Of a DNA stretch of 64,000 bases, positions 34,457-44,382 are shown in pieces. The DNA is from Bacillota bacterium (GTDB lineage Bacteria > Bacillota > Clostridia > Oscillospirales > Ruminococcaceae): contig JAEWXO010000093.1 in assembly GCA_023458875.1 (NCBI GenBank), positions 1-64,000 of the forward strand, written 5' to 3'. The notes below the pieces were generated by a model that had not been told where the DNA came from, made no database searches, and saw only the letters and a list, made by a program, of their open reading frames with translations. A program made the translations under genes and the position numbers. Within the stretch, counting starts at the first letter, position 1. Every line of letters begins with the position of its first letter.

Positions 34457-36100
34457 ATGATTATTATTATAGATAACTACGACTCATTTACCTATAACCT
34501 CTGTCAGCTTATAGGAACAATGTACAGCGATATAAGAGTATTCAGAAATGACCAGATTTCGATTTCTGAAATAGAAACCATGAACCCTCAGGCAATAGTA
34601 ATCTCTCCGGGTCCCGGCTACCCTTGCGATGCGGGAATATCTACAGAAGCTATAAAACATTTCAGCGGTAAAATTCCTTTGCTGGGTGTATGCCTCGGAC
34701 ATCAGGCAATAGTTGAGGCCTTTGGCGGAAAAATAATAAAAGCAACCGAGCTGATGCACGGAAAGTCGAGCAGGATAACTACTGATACAAAATCTGTATT
34801 GTTTTGTAATTTACCCGGACAGATAACCGCTGCACGATACCATTCACTGATTGCCCAGAGCAGCAGCATGCCTCAGTGCCTGAAAGTCACAGCACATGAC
34901 AGCTCCGGACAGATCATGGCAGTAGAACATAAGGAACACAAAACATACGGCCTTCAGTTTCATCCTGAATCAATACTTACTCAGGAAGGAAACATAATTA
35001 TTGCAAACTTCTTAAATCAGATAGACGGAGTTACTGTTCCTGTAAATTATGATTCAGGTATTGAAAAGGAAAAAACAGAACTTAAAAAATACATTTCAAA
35101 AATTGCCGATAAAAATCAGAGTCTCACAGTTAAAGAAGCATATGACGCTATAATCTGCATAATGAAAAACGAAGCAACCGATGCACAGATCTCATCACTC
35201 CTTACTGCAATGAAAATGAAAGGCGAAACGATAGAGGAAATAACAGGATTTGCAAAAGGAATGCGCGCAATGGCAACAGAAATTCACAGTTGCCGTGACT
35301 CAATTGATATAGTCGGTACAGGCGGCGATATGTCGGATACCTTCAATATATCAACAACCTCATCATTTGTAGTAGCAGCATGCGGAGCAAAAGTTGCAAA
35401 GCATGGAAACAGAAGCGTATCAAGCAAGAGCGGTGCAGCAGACATCCTTGAAAGTCTGGGAGTTAAAATAGCATCGGTACCGGAAGAATCGAAAAAAATT
35501 ATTGATACAATAGGCATCTCATTCCTTTTTGCGCAGAGTTATCACAGCAGTATGAAATTTGTAGCGCCTACAAGGAAACAGACAGGCATAAGAACCATCT
35601 TCAATATTTTAGGGCCTTTGGCAAATCCGGCAAAATCCGAATATATTCTCCTTGGCACTTATTCAAAAGAGCTTTTAAAACCTATGGCGGAGGTCCTTAT
35701 AAATCTAGGAATAAAACATGCTATGCTTGTACACGGAAATGACTGCCTTGACGAAATCTCTGTATGCGCATCTACAAGTATATGTGAAATAGCAGACGGC
35801 AAAATAAGCGAATATGAAATATCCCCTGAAGACTATGGAATACCGCTTGCATTAGGAGCTGATATTAAAGGTGGCACACCTGAAGAAAATGCACAGATCA
35901 CACTTGATATTCTCTCAGGAAAGCTCAGAGGTCCAAAAAGAAATATCGTACTTCTTAACTCCGCAGCCGCCCTGTACATCTATGGTAAAGCAGCATCAAT
36001 CTCTGAAGGAATAAAGCTTGCCGAAAATGCCATCGACTCAGGTAAAGCACTTGAAAAGCTCAATCAGCTTATATCACTTTCAAATAAAGGAGCAGCATAA
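34457..36100 (+). CDS. trpGD: Fused anthranilate synthase glutaminase and anthranilate phosphoribosyltransferase (TrpG-TrpD)
   Basis: One 547-aa frame contains two enzymes. Residues 1-190 are the class I glutamine amidotransferase: nucleophile Cys79 in LLGVCLGHQAIVEAFGG and the His-Glu pair in QFHPESIL. Residues about 205-547 are anthranilate phosphoribosyltransferase, with the PRPP loop IVGTGGDMSDTFNIST, AKHGNRSVSSKSGAADILESLG and the anthranilate site PTRKQTGIRTIFNILGPLANPA. The linker is short (about residues 185-205). Similar fusions are known in enterobacterial trpD. It supplies ammonia to TrpE and then converts the anthranilate. Confidence 0.96.
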   Translation: MIIIIDNYDSFTYNLCQLIGTMYSDIRVFRNDQISISEIETMNPQAIVISPGPGYPCDAGISTEAIKHFSGKIPLLGVCLGHQAIVEAFGGKIIKATELMHGKSSRITTDTKSVLFCNLPGQITAARYHSLIAQSSSMPQCLKVTAHDSSGQIMAVEHKEHKTYGLQFHPESILTQEGNIIIANFLNQIDGVTVPVNYDSGIEKEKTELKKYISKIADKNQSLTVKEAYDAIICIMKNEATDAQISSLLTAMKMKGETIEEITGFAKGMRAMATEIHSCRDSIDIVGTGGDMSDTFNISTTSSFVVAACGAKVAKHGNRSVSSKSGAADILESLGVKIASVPEESKKIIDTIGISFLFAQSYHSSMKFVAPTRKQTGIRTIFNILGPLANPAKSEYILLGTYSKELLKPMAEVLINLGIKHAMLVHGNDCLDEISVCASTSICEIADGKISEYEISPEDYGIPLALGADIKGGTPEENAQITLDILSGKLRGPKRNIVLLNSAAALYIYGKAASISEGIKLAENAIDSGKALEKLNQLISLSNKGAA

Positions 36101-36882
36101 TGATTCTTGATGATATAATTGAAAAAAGGAAAATACAGCTTCAGCGTGAAAAAAATGAATTTTCTCTTGATAAAATTAAAAATATGGCTCTTTCGGTATC
36201 TGAAGATACAAGAAGCTTTAAAAAATCATTATCAGGCAGCGGAATATCGATAATAGCAGAGGTAAAAAAATCATCACCCTCAAAATCAATAATATGCAGT
36301 GATTTCAGACCTGTGGAAATAGCTTCCGAATATGAAAAATCGGGTGCGGATGCAGTTTCATGCCTTACCGAAGAATATTATTTTAACGGAAGCATCGGAT
36401 ATCTGAGCGAGATAAGGAAAGAAATAAAAATTCCGATACTCAGAAAGGACTTTATCTTTGATGAATATCAGATATACCATTCTCGTGCAGCCGGGGCAGA
36501 TGCTATACTGCTTATAGCATCAATACTTGACACACAGACACTTATACATTTTAAAAAGCTTGCCTCTTCCCTTTCCCTTGACTGTCTTTTTGAAATTCAC
36601 GATGAGGATGAACTTAAAAAAATTTTACCTGCAGAGCCTGAAATAATAGGTATCAACAACAGAAACCTGAAAGATTTCACTATTTCTCTAGGTACAACTG
36701 AGCGTCTTGCCCCGATGATTCCTGATAACTGCATCATTGTTTCCGAAAGCGGTATAAAAACAAACATTGATATGAAGCTTCTCCGTTCATACGGCACAGA
36801 TGCAGTACTTATAGGTGAAACTCTTATGAAAACGACAGACAGAAAAGAAACAATAGATTCACTGAGGAGAGATATTTTATGA
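36100..36882 (+). CDS. trpC: Indole-3-glycerol-phosphate synthase
   Basis: A 260-aa TIM barrel that decarboxylates and closes the ring of CdRP. Catalytic and phosphate residues: IIAEVKKSSPSKSII (the first lysine and Glu), ILRKDFIFDEYQIYHSRAAGADAILLI, GINNRNLKDF and VSESGIKT. The ATG overlaps the stop codon of trpGD by one base. Confidence 0.97.
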   Translation: MILDDIIEKRKIQLQREKNEFSLDKIKNMALSVSEDTRSFKKSLSGSGISIIAEVKKSSPSKSIICSDFRPVEIASEYEKSGADAVSCLTEEYYFNGSIGYLSEIRKEIKIPILRKDFIFDEYQIYHSRAAGADAILLIASILDTQTLIHFKKLASSLSLDCLFEIHDEDELKKILPAEPEIIGINNRNLKDFTISLGTTERLAPMIPDNCIIVSESGIKTNIDMKLLRSYGTDAVLIGETLMKTTDRKETIDSLRRDIL

Positions 36883-37505
36883 AAATAAAGCTTTGCGGCA
36901 TAAAGCGTAAAGAAGATATTGAATATATAAATGAATTCAGGCCCGATTATATAGGATTTATATTTGCACCTTCAGCAAGACAAATTACTCCTGAGCATGC
37001 AGCCACACTTAATAAAAATCTGTCAATAGGAATTAAGAGTGTCGGAATTTTTGTAAATGAACCGGTTGAAAACGTTGTAAGGGCAACTGAGATTTCGGGT
37101 ACGGATGTAATACAGCTTCACGGTGATGAGGATAAGGAATATATAGATAATCTCAAAAAACATACGGATAAAAAAATATTGAAAGCGGTGCGTTTGCAAA
37201 ACTCCGATGACTTATATTCAGCTGACAGACTTGGCGCTGACTTTCTTCTCATAGACAGCTTCAAAGCTTCACAGTACGGGGGCACAGGAAAAACCGCTGA
37301 CTGGAATGTTATAAAACATACTATTATATATACACCTTTTTTTCTTGCCGGGGGTATAAATACCGAAAATATCACGGAAGCAATTTCCTGTGTTGATCCT
37401 TATGGAATAGATATTTCAGGAGGTATAGAAACAAACGGTTTAAAAGACAGGGAGAAAATCAGAAAAATAATGAATATAGTTAATCCATACAGATTTGATT
37501 CGTAA
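36879..37505 (+). CDS. trpF: Phosphoribosylanthranilate isomerase
   Basis: A 208-aa TIM barrel performing the Amadori rearrangement between TrpD and TrpC. KLCGIKRKEDI holds the general base cysteine, IQLHGDE the conserved strand, and FLLIDSF with the general acid Asp. The phosphate site is in FFLAGGINTENI and GIDISGGIE. It overlaps trpC by four bases (ATGA). The neighbours are separate genes, not a TrpC-TrpF fusion as in E. coli. Confidence 0.96.
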   Translation: MKIKLCGIKRKEDIEYINEFRPDYIGFIFAPSARQITPEHAATLNKNLSIGIKSVGIFVNEPVENVVRATEISGTDVIQLHGDEDKEYIDNLKKHTDKKILKAVRLQNSDDLYSADRLGADFLLIDSFKASQYGGTGKTADWNVIKHTIIYTPFFLAGGINTENITEAISCVDPYGIDISGGIETNGLKDREKIRKIMNIVNPYRFDS

Positions 37506-37528
37506 CACTCTGAAAGGAAGTAATATAC

Positions 37529-38722
37529 ATGAATAATAAAAAAGGCAGATTCGGAGAATTCGGAGGGCAATATGTTCCCGAAACAGTCATGCATGCAGTA
37601 GATGAACTTGAAGCTGCATACAGGAAATATATAAATGACGAGGATTTCAACACAGAACTGCGTAATCTGTTGAAACATTACGCCTCAAGGCCTTCAATTC
37701 TTTACTATGCAGATAAAATGACAAAGGATCTGGGCGGCGCAAAGATATATATAAAGCGTGAAGACTTAAATCATACAGGCTCACATAAAATAAACAACGT
37801 TCTCGGCCAGCTTCTTCTTGCAAAAAAAATGGGTAAAAAAAGAATAATCGCCGAAACAGGTGCAGGTCAGCACGGAGTAGCAACGGCAACAGTTGCAGCT
37901 CTTATGGGCCTTGAATGTCAGGTGTACATGGGAAGAGAAGATACAGAGAGACAGTCACTCAATGTGTATAGAATGGAGCTTCTCGGAGCGAAAGTAACCC
38001 CTGTGGACAGTGGAACAAAAACATTAAAGGATGCGATAAATGAGGCTATGCGTGACTGGTCCGCAAACTGTGAAAATACATTTTACTGCATAGGTTCAGT
38101 TATGGGACCGCATCCTTATCCTGAGATGGTAAGAAATTTTCAGAAAATAATAAGTGAAGAAGCAAAACAACAGATAACAGAAGCAGAGGGAAAGCTTCCT
38201 GACTGTGTTATAGCATGTGTCGGAGGCGGCTCAAATGCAATGGGAATGTTCTATAATTTTATAAATGATAAAAGTGTAAGACTTATAGGTGCGGAAGCTG
38301 CCGGCAAAGGCATTGATACTGACTTTCATGCCGCAACAATAACAAAGGGTTCTACTGGAATATTTCACGGAATGAAATCACTTTTTCTTCAGAATGATGA
38401 CGGTCAGATAGATCCTGTATATTCTGTCTCAGCCGGTCTTGACTATCCCGGAATAGGTCCTGAGCATGCAGACCTCTATAAAACAGGACGTGCAGAATAT
38501 GTTGATATAACTGATGAAGAGGCTGTAAAAGCATTTGAATATTTATCGAGAACAGAAGGCATTATACCTGCCATTGAGTCAGCCCATGCAGTTGCTGCTG
38601 CAATTAAAGAAGCACCTAAAATGAAACAGACAGAGACAATTATAATCTGTCTTTCAGGCAGAGGAGACAAGGACGTATATCAGATTGCCAGATACAGAGG
38701 AGTGAATTTAAATGAGCAATAG
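37529..38722 (+). CDS. trpB: Tryptophan synthase beta chain
   Basis: A 397-aa PLP enzyme that joins indole and serine. The lysine binding PLP is in REDLNHTGSHKINNVLGQ, the indole-side motif is ETGAGQHGVATAT, and the phosphate loop is CVGGGSNAMGMF. This is the classical TrpB1 that works with TrpA. It starts 23 bases after trpF and overlaps trpA by 11 bases. Confidence 0.97.
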   Translation: MNNKKGRFGEFGGQYVPETVMHAVDELEAAYRKYINDEDFNTELRNLLKHYASRPSILYYADKMTKDLGGAKIYIKREDLNHTGSHKINNVLGQLLLAKKMGKKRIIAETGAGQHGVATATVAALMGLECQVYMGREDTERQSLNVYRMELLGAKVTPVDSGTKTLKDAINEAMRDWSANCENTFYCIGSVMGPHPYPEMVRNFQKIISEEAKQQITEAEGKLPDCVIACVGGGSNAMGMFYNFINDKSVRLIGAEAAGKGIDTDFHAATITKGSTGIFHGMKSLFLQNDDGQIDPVYSVSAGLDYPGIGPEHADLYKTGRAEYVDITDEEAVKAFEYLSRTEGIIPAIESAHAVAAAIKEAPKMKQTETIIICLSGRGDKDVYQIARYRGVNLNEQ

Positions 38723-39506
38723 AATAGAAAAATGTCTTGAAAATCTTAAATCAGAAAACAAAAAAGCACTTATAACATTTATTACAGCAGGATACGGCGG
38801 ATATGAAATGACCGAGAAGGCTGTATTGACAATGGAAAAATCAGGTGCAGATATAATCGAATTAGGCATACCCTTTTCTGATCCTATAGCAGAAGGCGCT
38901 GTAATTCAGAATTCCAGCATGATGTCACTGCAAAGAGGAACAACACTTGAAGGAATTTTTCAGACAGTAAGAAACATACGTGCCAAAACAGATATACCTC
39001 TCATATTAATGATGTATATTAATAGTATATTCAGATACGGAAAAGAAGAGTTTTTTTCACAATGCGGAAAATGCGGAATTGACGGTGTAATCGTTCCTGA
39101 TCTTCCGTTTGAAGAGCGTGATGAAATTTCAGAGCAGGCAGAAAAGAATGATATTATTTCTGTAAGCCTTGTTGCCCCTACATCACATGAGAGAATTAAA
39201 AAAATCGTACCGGATTCCAGAGGCTTCATCTACTGTGTTTCATCAACCGGAGTAACAGGTATAAGGAACAGCTTCAAAACGGATTTTAAAGATTTTTTCT
39301 CTGAGATAAATAAATATTCAAAAGTTCCTGCTATGCTTGGTTTCGGCATTTCTTCATCCGAACAGATAAAGGAAATAAAAAAATACTTTGACGGAGTAAT
39401 AGTCGGCAGCGCAATAGTAAAGCTTATAAATGAAAAAAATCCTGAAGAATCATTATCAGATATAAGCAGCTTCACTCTCGGACTAAGATATGCGTTGGAT
39501 AATTGA
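38712..39506 (+). CDS. trpA: Tryptophan synthase alpha chain
   Basis: A 264-aa TIM barrel releasing indole from indole-glycerol phosphate. The catalytic Glu is in GADIIELGIPFSDPIAEGAVIQ and the catalytic Asp in GVIVPDLPFEE. The phosphate site is FIYCVSSTGVTGIR and GFGISSSEQIKEI. It closes the trp operon; repeat copy C and a terminator follow. Confidence 0.97.
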   Translation: MSNRIEKCLENLKSENKKALITFITAGYGGYEMTEKAVLTMEKSGADIIELGIPFSDPIAEGAVIQNSSMMSLQRGTTLEGIFQTVRNIRAKTDIPLILMMYINSIFRYGKEEFFSQCGKCGIDGVIVPDLPFEERDEISEQAEKNDIISVSLVAPTSHERIKKIVPDSRGFIYCVSSTGVTGIRNSFKTDFKDFFSEINKYSKVPAMLGFGISSSEQIKEIKKYFDGVIVGSAIVKLINEKNPEESLSDISSFTLGLRYALDN

Positions 39507-39537
39507 TATTAACCGGTTATTTCATAAGAAAATCAGT

Positions 39538-39633
39538 AACTATTCAGCCATATGTTTAAGCTACGGATATATGTCCGAAGGCCAAAGGCACTACCGGAAA
39601 GCCCGGTCGACCCGGCACAAGTCGAAATCCTTG
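39538..39633 (+). repeat. Dispersed intergenic hairpin repeat, copy C
   Basis: It starts with CTATTCAGCCATATG and contains ACCGG-aaagc-CCGGT followed by TCGAC-ccggcacaa-GTCGA. It lies between trpA and the terminator, so it would be in the 3' part of the trp transcript. Confidence 0.75.
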
Positions 39634-39672
39634 TACAAATTAATAACTTAACCGTAATTTAAAAATAGCCTA

Positions 39673-39710
39673 AAAAATGTCCCCGCCTTTTAAAGGTGAG
39701 GACATTTTTG
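39673..39710. terminator. Terminator of the trp operon
   Basis: AAAATGTCC...CCTTT pairs with AAAGG...GGACATTTT (39674-39690 with 39692-39709), with a T run on the plus strand. The A run on the other side allows use by the convergent chemoreceptor gene. Confidence 0.75.
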
Positions 39711-39726
39711 CAGATTATAATTGCTT

Positions 39727-41937
39727 TTAATACTTATCGTCGTCAAGATCTATTCGTAGCTGATCTGTATTTTTTGGTGGGTTATTCAATACTGTCTCCT
39801 GTTTTTTAACAGGTGGATTATTTTTTACTGCCCCTGCTGAAAAAGCACTTTTGTTTGCGTTAATTGTTTTTGGGAAATCAGGTACTGATGAATTTTTTCT
39901 GAAATCATAATTGGATTTCGGCGGATCTGTTTTTATGTTATTATTTCTTTGAGGTACCGTTAAATCATTTTTATCATTTACGAGTTTAAATTCGGAAACC
40001 TTTTTCTTAAGCATTACAGCCTGTCCTGAAAGCTCGTTGCTTGCCGCAGCGCTTTCTTCGGATGTAGATGAATTTGTCTGGACAACACCTGAAATATTTG
40101 ATATCTCATCTGATATTTTTTCAACTGCAACTGACTGCTCGCTTGATGCAGCTTTTATCTGTGTTATTGATTTAAATACATTTCCTGTTTCATCATTTAC
40201 CTTCTGAAGTGACTGTGCTGTCTTTTTGGCAAGCTCAGTACCTTTTCTGATATTTTCAAGTGCGCCTTCTATAAGTACTGTTGTTTGTTTTGCTGCATCA
40301 GCACTTCTGGATGCAAGATTTCTTACTTCGTCTGAAACAACTGCAAAGCCTTTTCCTGCATTTCCTGCTCTTGCAGCCTCAACTGCTGCGTTTAGAGCAA
40401 GTATATTTGTCTGGAATGCTATATCATCAATTACTTTTATTATTTTGTGTATTTCTGATGATGATTCGTTGATTGCGTTAATTGCTACAAGCATCTTATC
40501 CATATGTTCATTGCTTTCGGTTACACCATTCTGTGCGTTCTGTACATATTCACTTGCAGTCAATACACTTTCGGCATTGTTCTTTGCCTTCTGGGCAATA
40601 TCATTTATTGAGACTGAAAGCTGTTCGATTGAATGCGCCTGCTGAACCGCACCCATTGACAACTGCTGAGCACCTGTTGCAACCTGTTCGGAACCGGCAC
40701 TTACTTCATCAGCGGCAATTTTTATTGATTCAAATGTATTGTTCATTGAGTTGATTATTGTGACAATTGATTTTTTTATAGGAGCAAAACTACCGGCATA
40801 ATCTTTATGTATAACGTTTCTGAAATCCCCTGAAGCAACAGCATCAAGATTAAAGGTTATGTCGGCTATATAACTTCTAAGGTTATTAATTGTTTCTTTT
40901 AATCCCTGAGCCAATAAACCGATATCATCATGGCTTTCGTATTTAATATTAACATCAAGGTTTCCTTTTGACAGTTCTACCGCTGCCTTTGACATTTCCT
41001 GAATCGGTCTTCCAAGATATTTTCTTATAAGACGTATCATTAAGAACGAAATAATCACCATTATTGCAAAAGTAAGAGTCAGAAATACTATCATACCTCT
41101 TTGTGTTGAAGCAATTGCATTATCTATTGAGTATCCGCAGAATATTGCACCTATAACATTTTTGTCATTATCAAATATCGGTCTGTATTCAGCCATATAT
41201 GATTTCTCAAGTATAATTGATTTTCCCTGATAAATCTGACCTTCGCCAATAACCTTGGATGTAATATTCTGTACAAGCTTTGATTCGATATATGGCTTGT
41301 TATCCTTCAGAATACTTGTATTTCTTCTTTCATTGCCTACAAAAATTGTATATTCAGCACCGGTTTTATCATGCATATCTTTTATATAGGGATAATAATC
41401 ATAAAGATATTCTGCAACAACCGCACATATTATATTTCCCTTTTCATCCTTAATCGGGAAAGTTGCACGATAACTAATCTTTATATCATTTCCGCAATAA
41501 TAATCAGCACTTGCATTACCTTTAAGTGCCTCAATCACATCATAAGAAGTTGCTTTGTTTTCATAACCTTCAACATAGGAATCGGCAATAACCTGTCCGC
41601 CAGTGTCTATTACCGCTATATGCCCGATATCATACATTTTCACATAATAATCAGATACGGTTTTCATTTGCGCTGTCTGATTTTTTTCAAACAGCTCCCT
41701 GATATCTGAAATAATGTATTTATCAGATATCATATCATTAATAACTTTTTTATCATCTTCCATTTGCAAACTCATTGTATCCATATGACTCGAGCTTATA
41801 TTCTGCAACTCCTGATTAATTGTCTTCTGATTCGTAACAGTAACAGAAACCACTGCAGTAGAAACAGCTACTAATGTTGAGCATATTGATAATATCGCAA
41901 TCTTTGCCCCGATTTTATTGATTTTCCCTATTTTCAT
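39727..41937 (-). CDS. Methyl-accepting chemotaxis protein with double-Cache sensor
   Basis: A 736-aa transmembrane receptor. Membrane segments lie at about residues 10-35 and 285-310; between them is an extracellular Cache-type sensor of about 250 residues (contains IAVIDTGGQVIADSYVEG and IGAIFCGYSID). A HAMP domain follows (about 312-365). The signalling hairpin tip is the highly conserved FQTNILALNAAVEAARAG...GKGFAVVSDEVRNLASRS. The C-terminal 90 residues are a Pro- and Asn-rich tail ending RIDLDDDKY without a CheR-tether pentapeptide. The ATG 41937 follows GGGGTGAT. It sits head to head with fliM-fliY-cheY. Confidence 0.93.
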   Translation of the reverse strand: MKIGKINKIGAKIAILSICSTLVAVSTAVVSVTVTNQKTINQELQNISSSHMDTMSLQMEDDKKVINDMISDKYIISDIRELFEKNQTAQMKTVSDYYVKMYDIGHIAVIDTGGQVIADSYVEGYENKATSYDVIEALKGNASADYYCGNDIKISYRATFPIKDEKGNIICAVVAEYLYDYYPYIKDMHDKTGAEYTIFVGNERRNTSILKDNKPYIESKLVQNITSKVIGEGQIYQGKSIILEKSYMAEYRPIFDNDKNVIGAIFCGYSIDNAIASTQRGMIVFLTLTFAIMVIISFLMIRLIRKYLGRPIQEMSKAAVELSKGNLDVNIKYESHDDIGLLAQGLKETINNLRSYIADITFNLDAVASGDFRNVIHKDYAGSFAPIKKSIVTIINSMNNTFESIKIAADEVSAGSEQVATGAQQLSMGAVQQAHSIEQLSVSINDIAQKAKNNAESVLTASEYVQNAQNGVTESNEHMDKMLVAINAINESSSEIHKIIKVIDDIAFQTNILALNAAVEAARAGNAGKGFAVVSDEVRNLASRSADAAKQTTVLIEGALENIRKGTELAKKTAQSLQKVNDETGNVFKSITQIKAASSEQSVAVEKISDEISNISGVVQTNSSTSEESAAASNELSGQAVMLKKKVSEFKLVNDKNDLTVPQRNNNIKTDPPKSNYDFRKNSSVPDFPKTINANKSAFSAGAVKNNPPVKKQETVLNNPPKNTDQLRIDLDDDKY

Positions 41938-42266
41938 ATATATCACCCCTACACAATATTTGTGCTTTTTACTTAATCGTCCCAAATAAAACATCGCTTA
42001 TTATGTCTTTTACACAATTATAACACATATCTTTTAATACGTCAATGATTTATAAAAGGAAAATTTTTTTTACATGTTTTATTAAATATAATTTCTTTAT
42101 GAATTATGAACTTTTTATTAATTTATTATTAAGATTTATATTGTTCTATGGAATTGCTAAACTATTTATGATATAATACAAATATAACGATAAAAATAAT
42201 ATAAAAAAATTAGCTTTTTTAATAATTTTCTACGAATTAAATTCGTGTTAAGAGGTGAAAGCGTAC
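41938..42266. other. Gap between the divergent chemoreceptor and fliM genes
   Basis: This 329-base AT-rich stretch holds the leaders of both genes. On the plus strand an extended -10 box TGATATAAT lies at 42169-42177 about 90 bases before the fliM start. No flagellar sigma-D type promoter (TAAA and GCCGATAA) was seen. No further gene is evident. Confidence 0.5.
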
Positions 42267-43274
42267 ATGGGAGATATTCTTTCTCAAAGTCAGATTGATG
42301 ATCTGCTTCAAAGTTTCAACAATAACGGAGATGCAGTTCTTGATGATTTGGGAAAAAAAAATAATGAGAAAAAGATTAAAAATTATAATTTTAAAATGCC
42401 CCAGAAGTTTACCAAAGAAGACCTTAAGATTATACGTGATATCTACGAGGTGTACTCACGGTTGATTTCATTATATCTTACAGGCGTTACAAGACTATAT
42501 TGTCATGTAAAGGTTCTCCAGATAGAAGAGCAGCGGTATTATGAATTTAACAATGCACTCGAAGATTATGTAATGATGGGAGTTGTAAATCTTGGCATAA
42601 AAAACCCGGATATTATGGAAACTGAGTGTACAATTCAACTCTCAAACGCAATAACATTTTCTCTTGTTGAAAGAATGCTAGGCGGTTCCGGTTCAACTAT
42701 TGAAGCTTCCAGAGATTTTACAGAGATTGAAATTTCTCTCATAAAGACCGTACTTGAAAAAATGACTTCATATCTTCAGGAAGCATGGTCAAGCTACATT
42801 GACATAAGCCCCACACTTTCAAGAATAGAAACGAACTCAAGACTTACAAAATCAATCGCTCCTGAAGATATCATCGTTCTTTCGACATTTGAAGTCGAAT
42901 TAAACAAAAGCAAAAGCATTATTGCTATAACAATTCCGGCAGTAAATATGGAAGATATCATGTCACATTTTACTGAAAGATATTCAAAAACCTCGAAACG
43001 CCCACTGGATGAAACAAAAAAAACCGAGCAGCGTGAAAATATTCTTAAGGGTGTACGCAGTTCTTCACTGACCCTGCACGCAATACTTGCAGAAACTCAG
43101 ATTGAGCTTAGCGATATTTTGTCTCTTCAGCTTAATGATATTATACCTCTTGATGTTCCTATAACACAAAATGCTGTTGTGAAAATCAACGATGTAAACT
43201 GGTTTGATGCCAAACCGGGCGTAAGCAACAACAAAAAGGCCATCAAGATTATAGATATCTGCAACAAGACATGA
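42267..43274 (+). CDS. fliM: Flagellar motor switch protein FliM
   Basis: A 335-aa switch protein. The N-terminal CheY-P binding peptide LSQSQIDDLLQSF (residues about 5-17) is intact. The middle CheC-like domain (about 45-235) has the LGGSGSTIE loop, matching the GGxG contact with FliG, and the C-terminal SpoA domain (about 250-335) packs with FliN/FliY. AGAGGTGA precedes the ATG. It is followed 13 bases later by fliY. No flagellar structural genes are in the window, so its partner machine is unknown here. Confidence 0.93.
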   Translation: MGDILSQSQIDDLLQSFNNNGDAVLDDLGKKNNEKKIKNYNFKMPQKFTKEDLKIIRDIYEVYSRLISLYLTGVTRLYCHVKVLQIEEQRYYEFNNALEDYVMMGVVNLGIKNPDIMETECTIQLSNAITFSLVERMLGGSGSTIEASRDFTEIEISLIKTVLEKMTSYLQEAWSSYIDISPTLSRIETNSRLTKSIAPEDIIVLSTFEVELNKSKSIIAITIPAVNMEDIMSHFTERYSKTSKRPLDETKKTEQRENILKGVRSSSLTLHAILAETQIELSDILSLQLNDIIPLDVPITQNAVVKINDVNWFDAKPGVSNNKKAIKIIDICNKT

Positions 43275-43287
43275 AAGGAGGAACATA

Positions 43288-44379
43288 ATGTCTAACATAG
43301 ATGATTTTAATGAGGCAAAAATGGACGCTATAGGCGAAATTGAAAATATATCAATGGGTGCAGCCGCTACCGCTATTTCAACACTTCTGAATGCTAAGGT
43401 ATGGATTACAACACCGACGGTTGCTGTATGTAAGGCATCAGAATTTTCATACCTTGAGTTTGAACCTTCAGTATTTGTAAGAATACAATATATAAAGGGC
43501 ATTTCCGGTTCATCTCTTCTTATCCTTAAACAGGAGGATATACAGCTTATACTAAACCAGCTGATGGGAATGCCGCTTGTGGTTTCAGAAAATTTCGAAT
43601 TTGATGAAATCAATATTTCTGCCATATGCGAAGTAATGAATCAGATGATGGGAGCATCAGCTACTGCTCTTTCAAAGCTTATTAATACATTTATTGATAT
43701 TTCCACCCCTGAAGCAATTATAAATTCCCAGGAGCGTGACATCCTGAAGCTCCAGGACATTAATCCCGATGATTATATATGTTCAGTATCATTCCAGCTC
43801 ACAATAGATAATGTAATAAGCAGCAAGTTTGTAACTATTCTGTCTATTGATCTTGCACGTGAACTGGCGGATAAAATGATGAGTAATTATAATAAAGAAA
43901 TCAGAAATAAAAAAGCCAGCTCAAAAAATCAGGAGTCTCCGTCAAATACATCTGCCGCTTCTGATAATACCATGCCCGCACCTTCAAGGCCTGAACCGGC
44001 GGTTGATACTAAGCCGGCAGTCCAACCAAAAATTCAGACTATACCGACATCTGAACAAGCATCACAGCCACCATTTGTTTCATTTCAGAACACATTATCG
44101 CAGGAGGAGCTTAACAATCTGCAGCTTCTTTTAAACGTACCTCTTGAGCTTTCCATTGAAATCGGATCAACTCAGAAAAAAGTTGATGATATTCTTTCAT
44201 TCTCAAATGGTACAGTAGTTGAACTAGACTGCCCTGCTGACACACCTGTAAATGTTATCGTTAACGGCCATTTGATTGCCAAAGGAGATGTAGTGGTTGT
44301 TGACGACCATTTTGCAGTGCGTATAACCGAGATTATTCAATCCAACCTTTTAGACACATTAAGAAACAAGGAGCATTAA
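43288..44379 (+). CDS. fliY: FliY-type switch phosphatase (CheC-FliN fusion)
   Basis: A 363-aa protein. Residues 1-200 are a CheC/CheX phosphatase domain with two active sites, EIENISMGAAATAIS and EVMNQMMGASATALS (pattern ExxNxxxxxxxxxLS; the first has E-I-E-N and the second E-V-M-N). A Pro- and Ser-rich linker (about 205-285) leads to a SpoA/FliN domain (about 290-360) that forms the bottom of the motor ring. In Bacillus FliY dephosphorylates CheY-P. AAAGGAGG lies before the ATG. Confidence 0.93.
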   Translation: MSNIDDFNEAKMDAIGEIENISMGAAATAISTLLNAKVWITTPTVAVCKASEFSYLEFEPSVFVRIQYIKGISGSSLLILKQEDIQLILNQLMGMPLVVSENFEFDEINISAICEVMNQMMGASATALSKLINTFIDISTPEAIINSQERDILKLQDINPDDYICSVSFQLTIDNVISSKFVTILSIDLARELADKMMSNYNKEIRNKKASSKNQESPSNTSAASDNTMPAPSRPEPAVDTKPAVQPKIQTIPTSEQASQPPFVSFQNTLSQEELNNLQLLLNVPLELSIEIGSTQKKVDDILSFSNGTVVELDCPADTPVNVIVNGHLIAKGDVVVVDDHFAVRITEIIQSNLLDTLRNKEH

Positions 44380-44382
44380 AAA

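Noticed and set aside
40226..40754. Plus-strand frames over the chemoreceptor signalling domain
   Set aside because: Antisense shadows of a highly conserved coiled-coil coding region.
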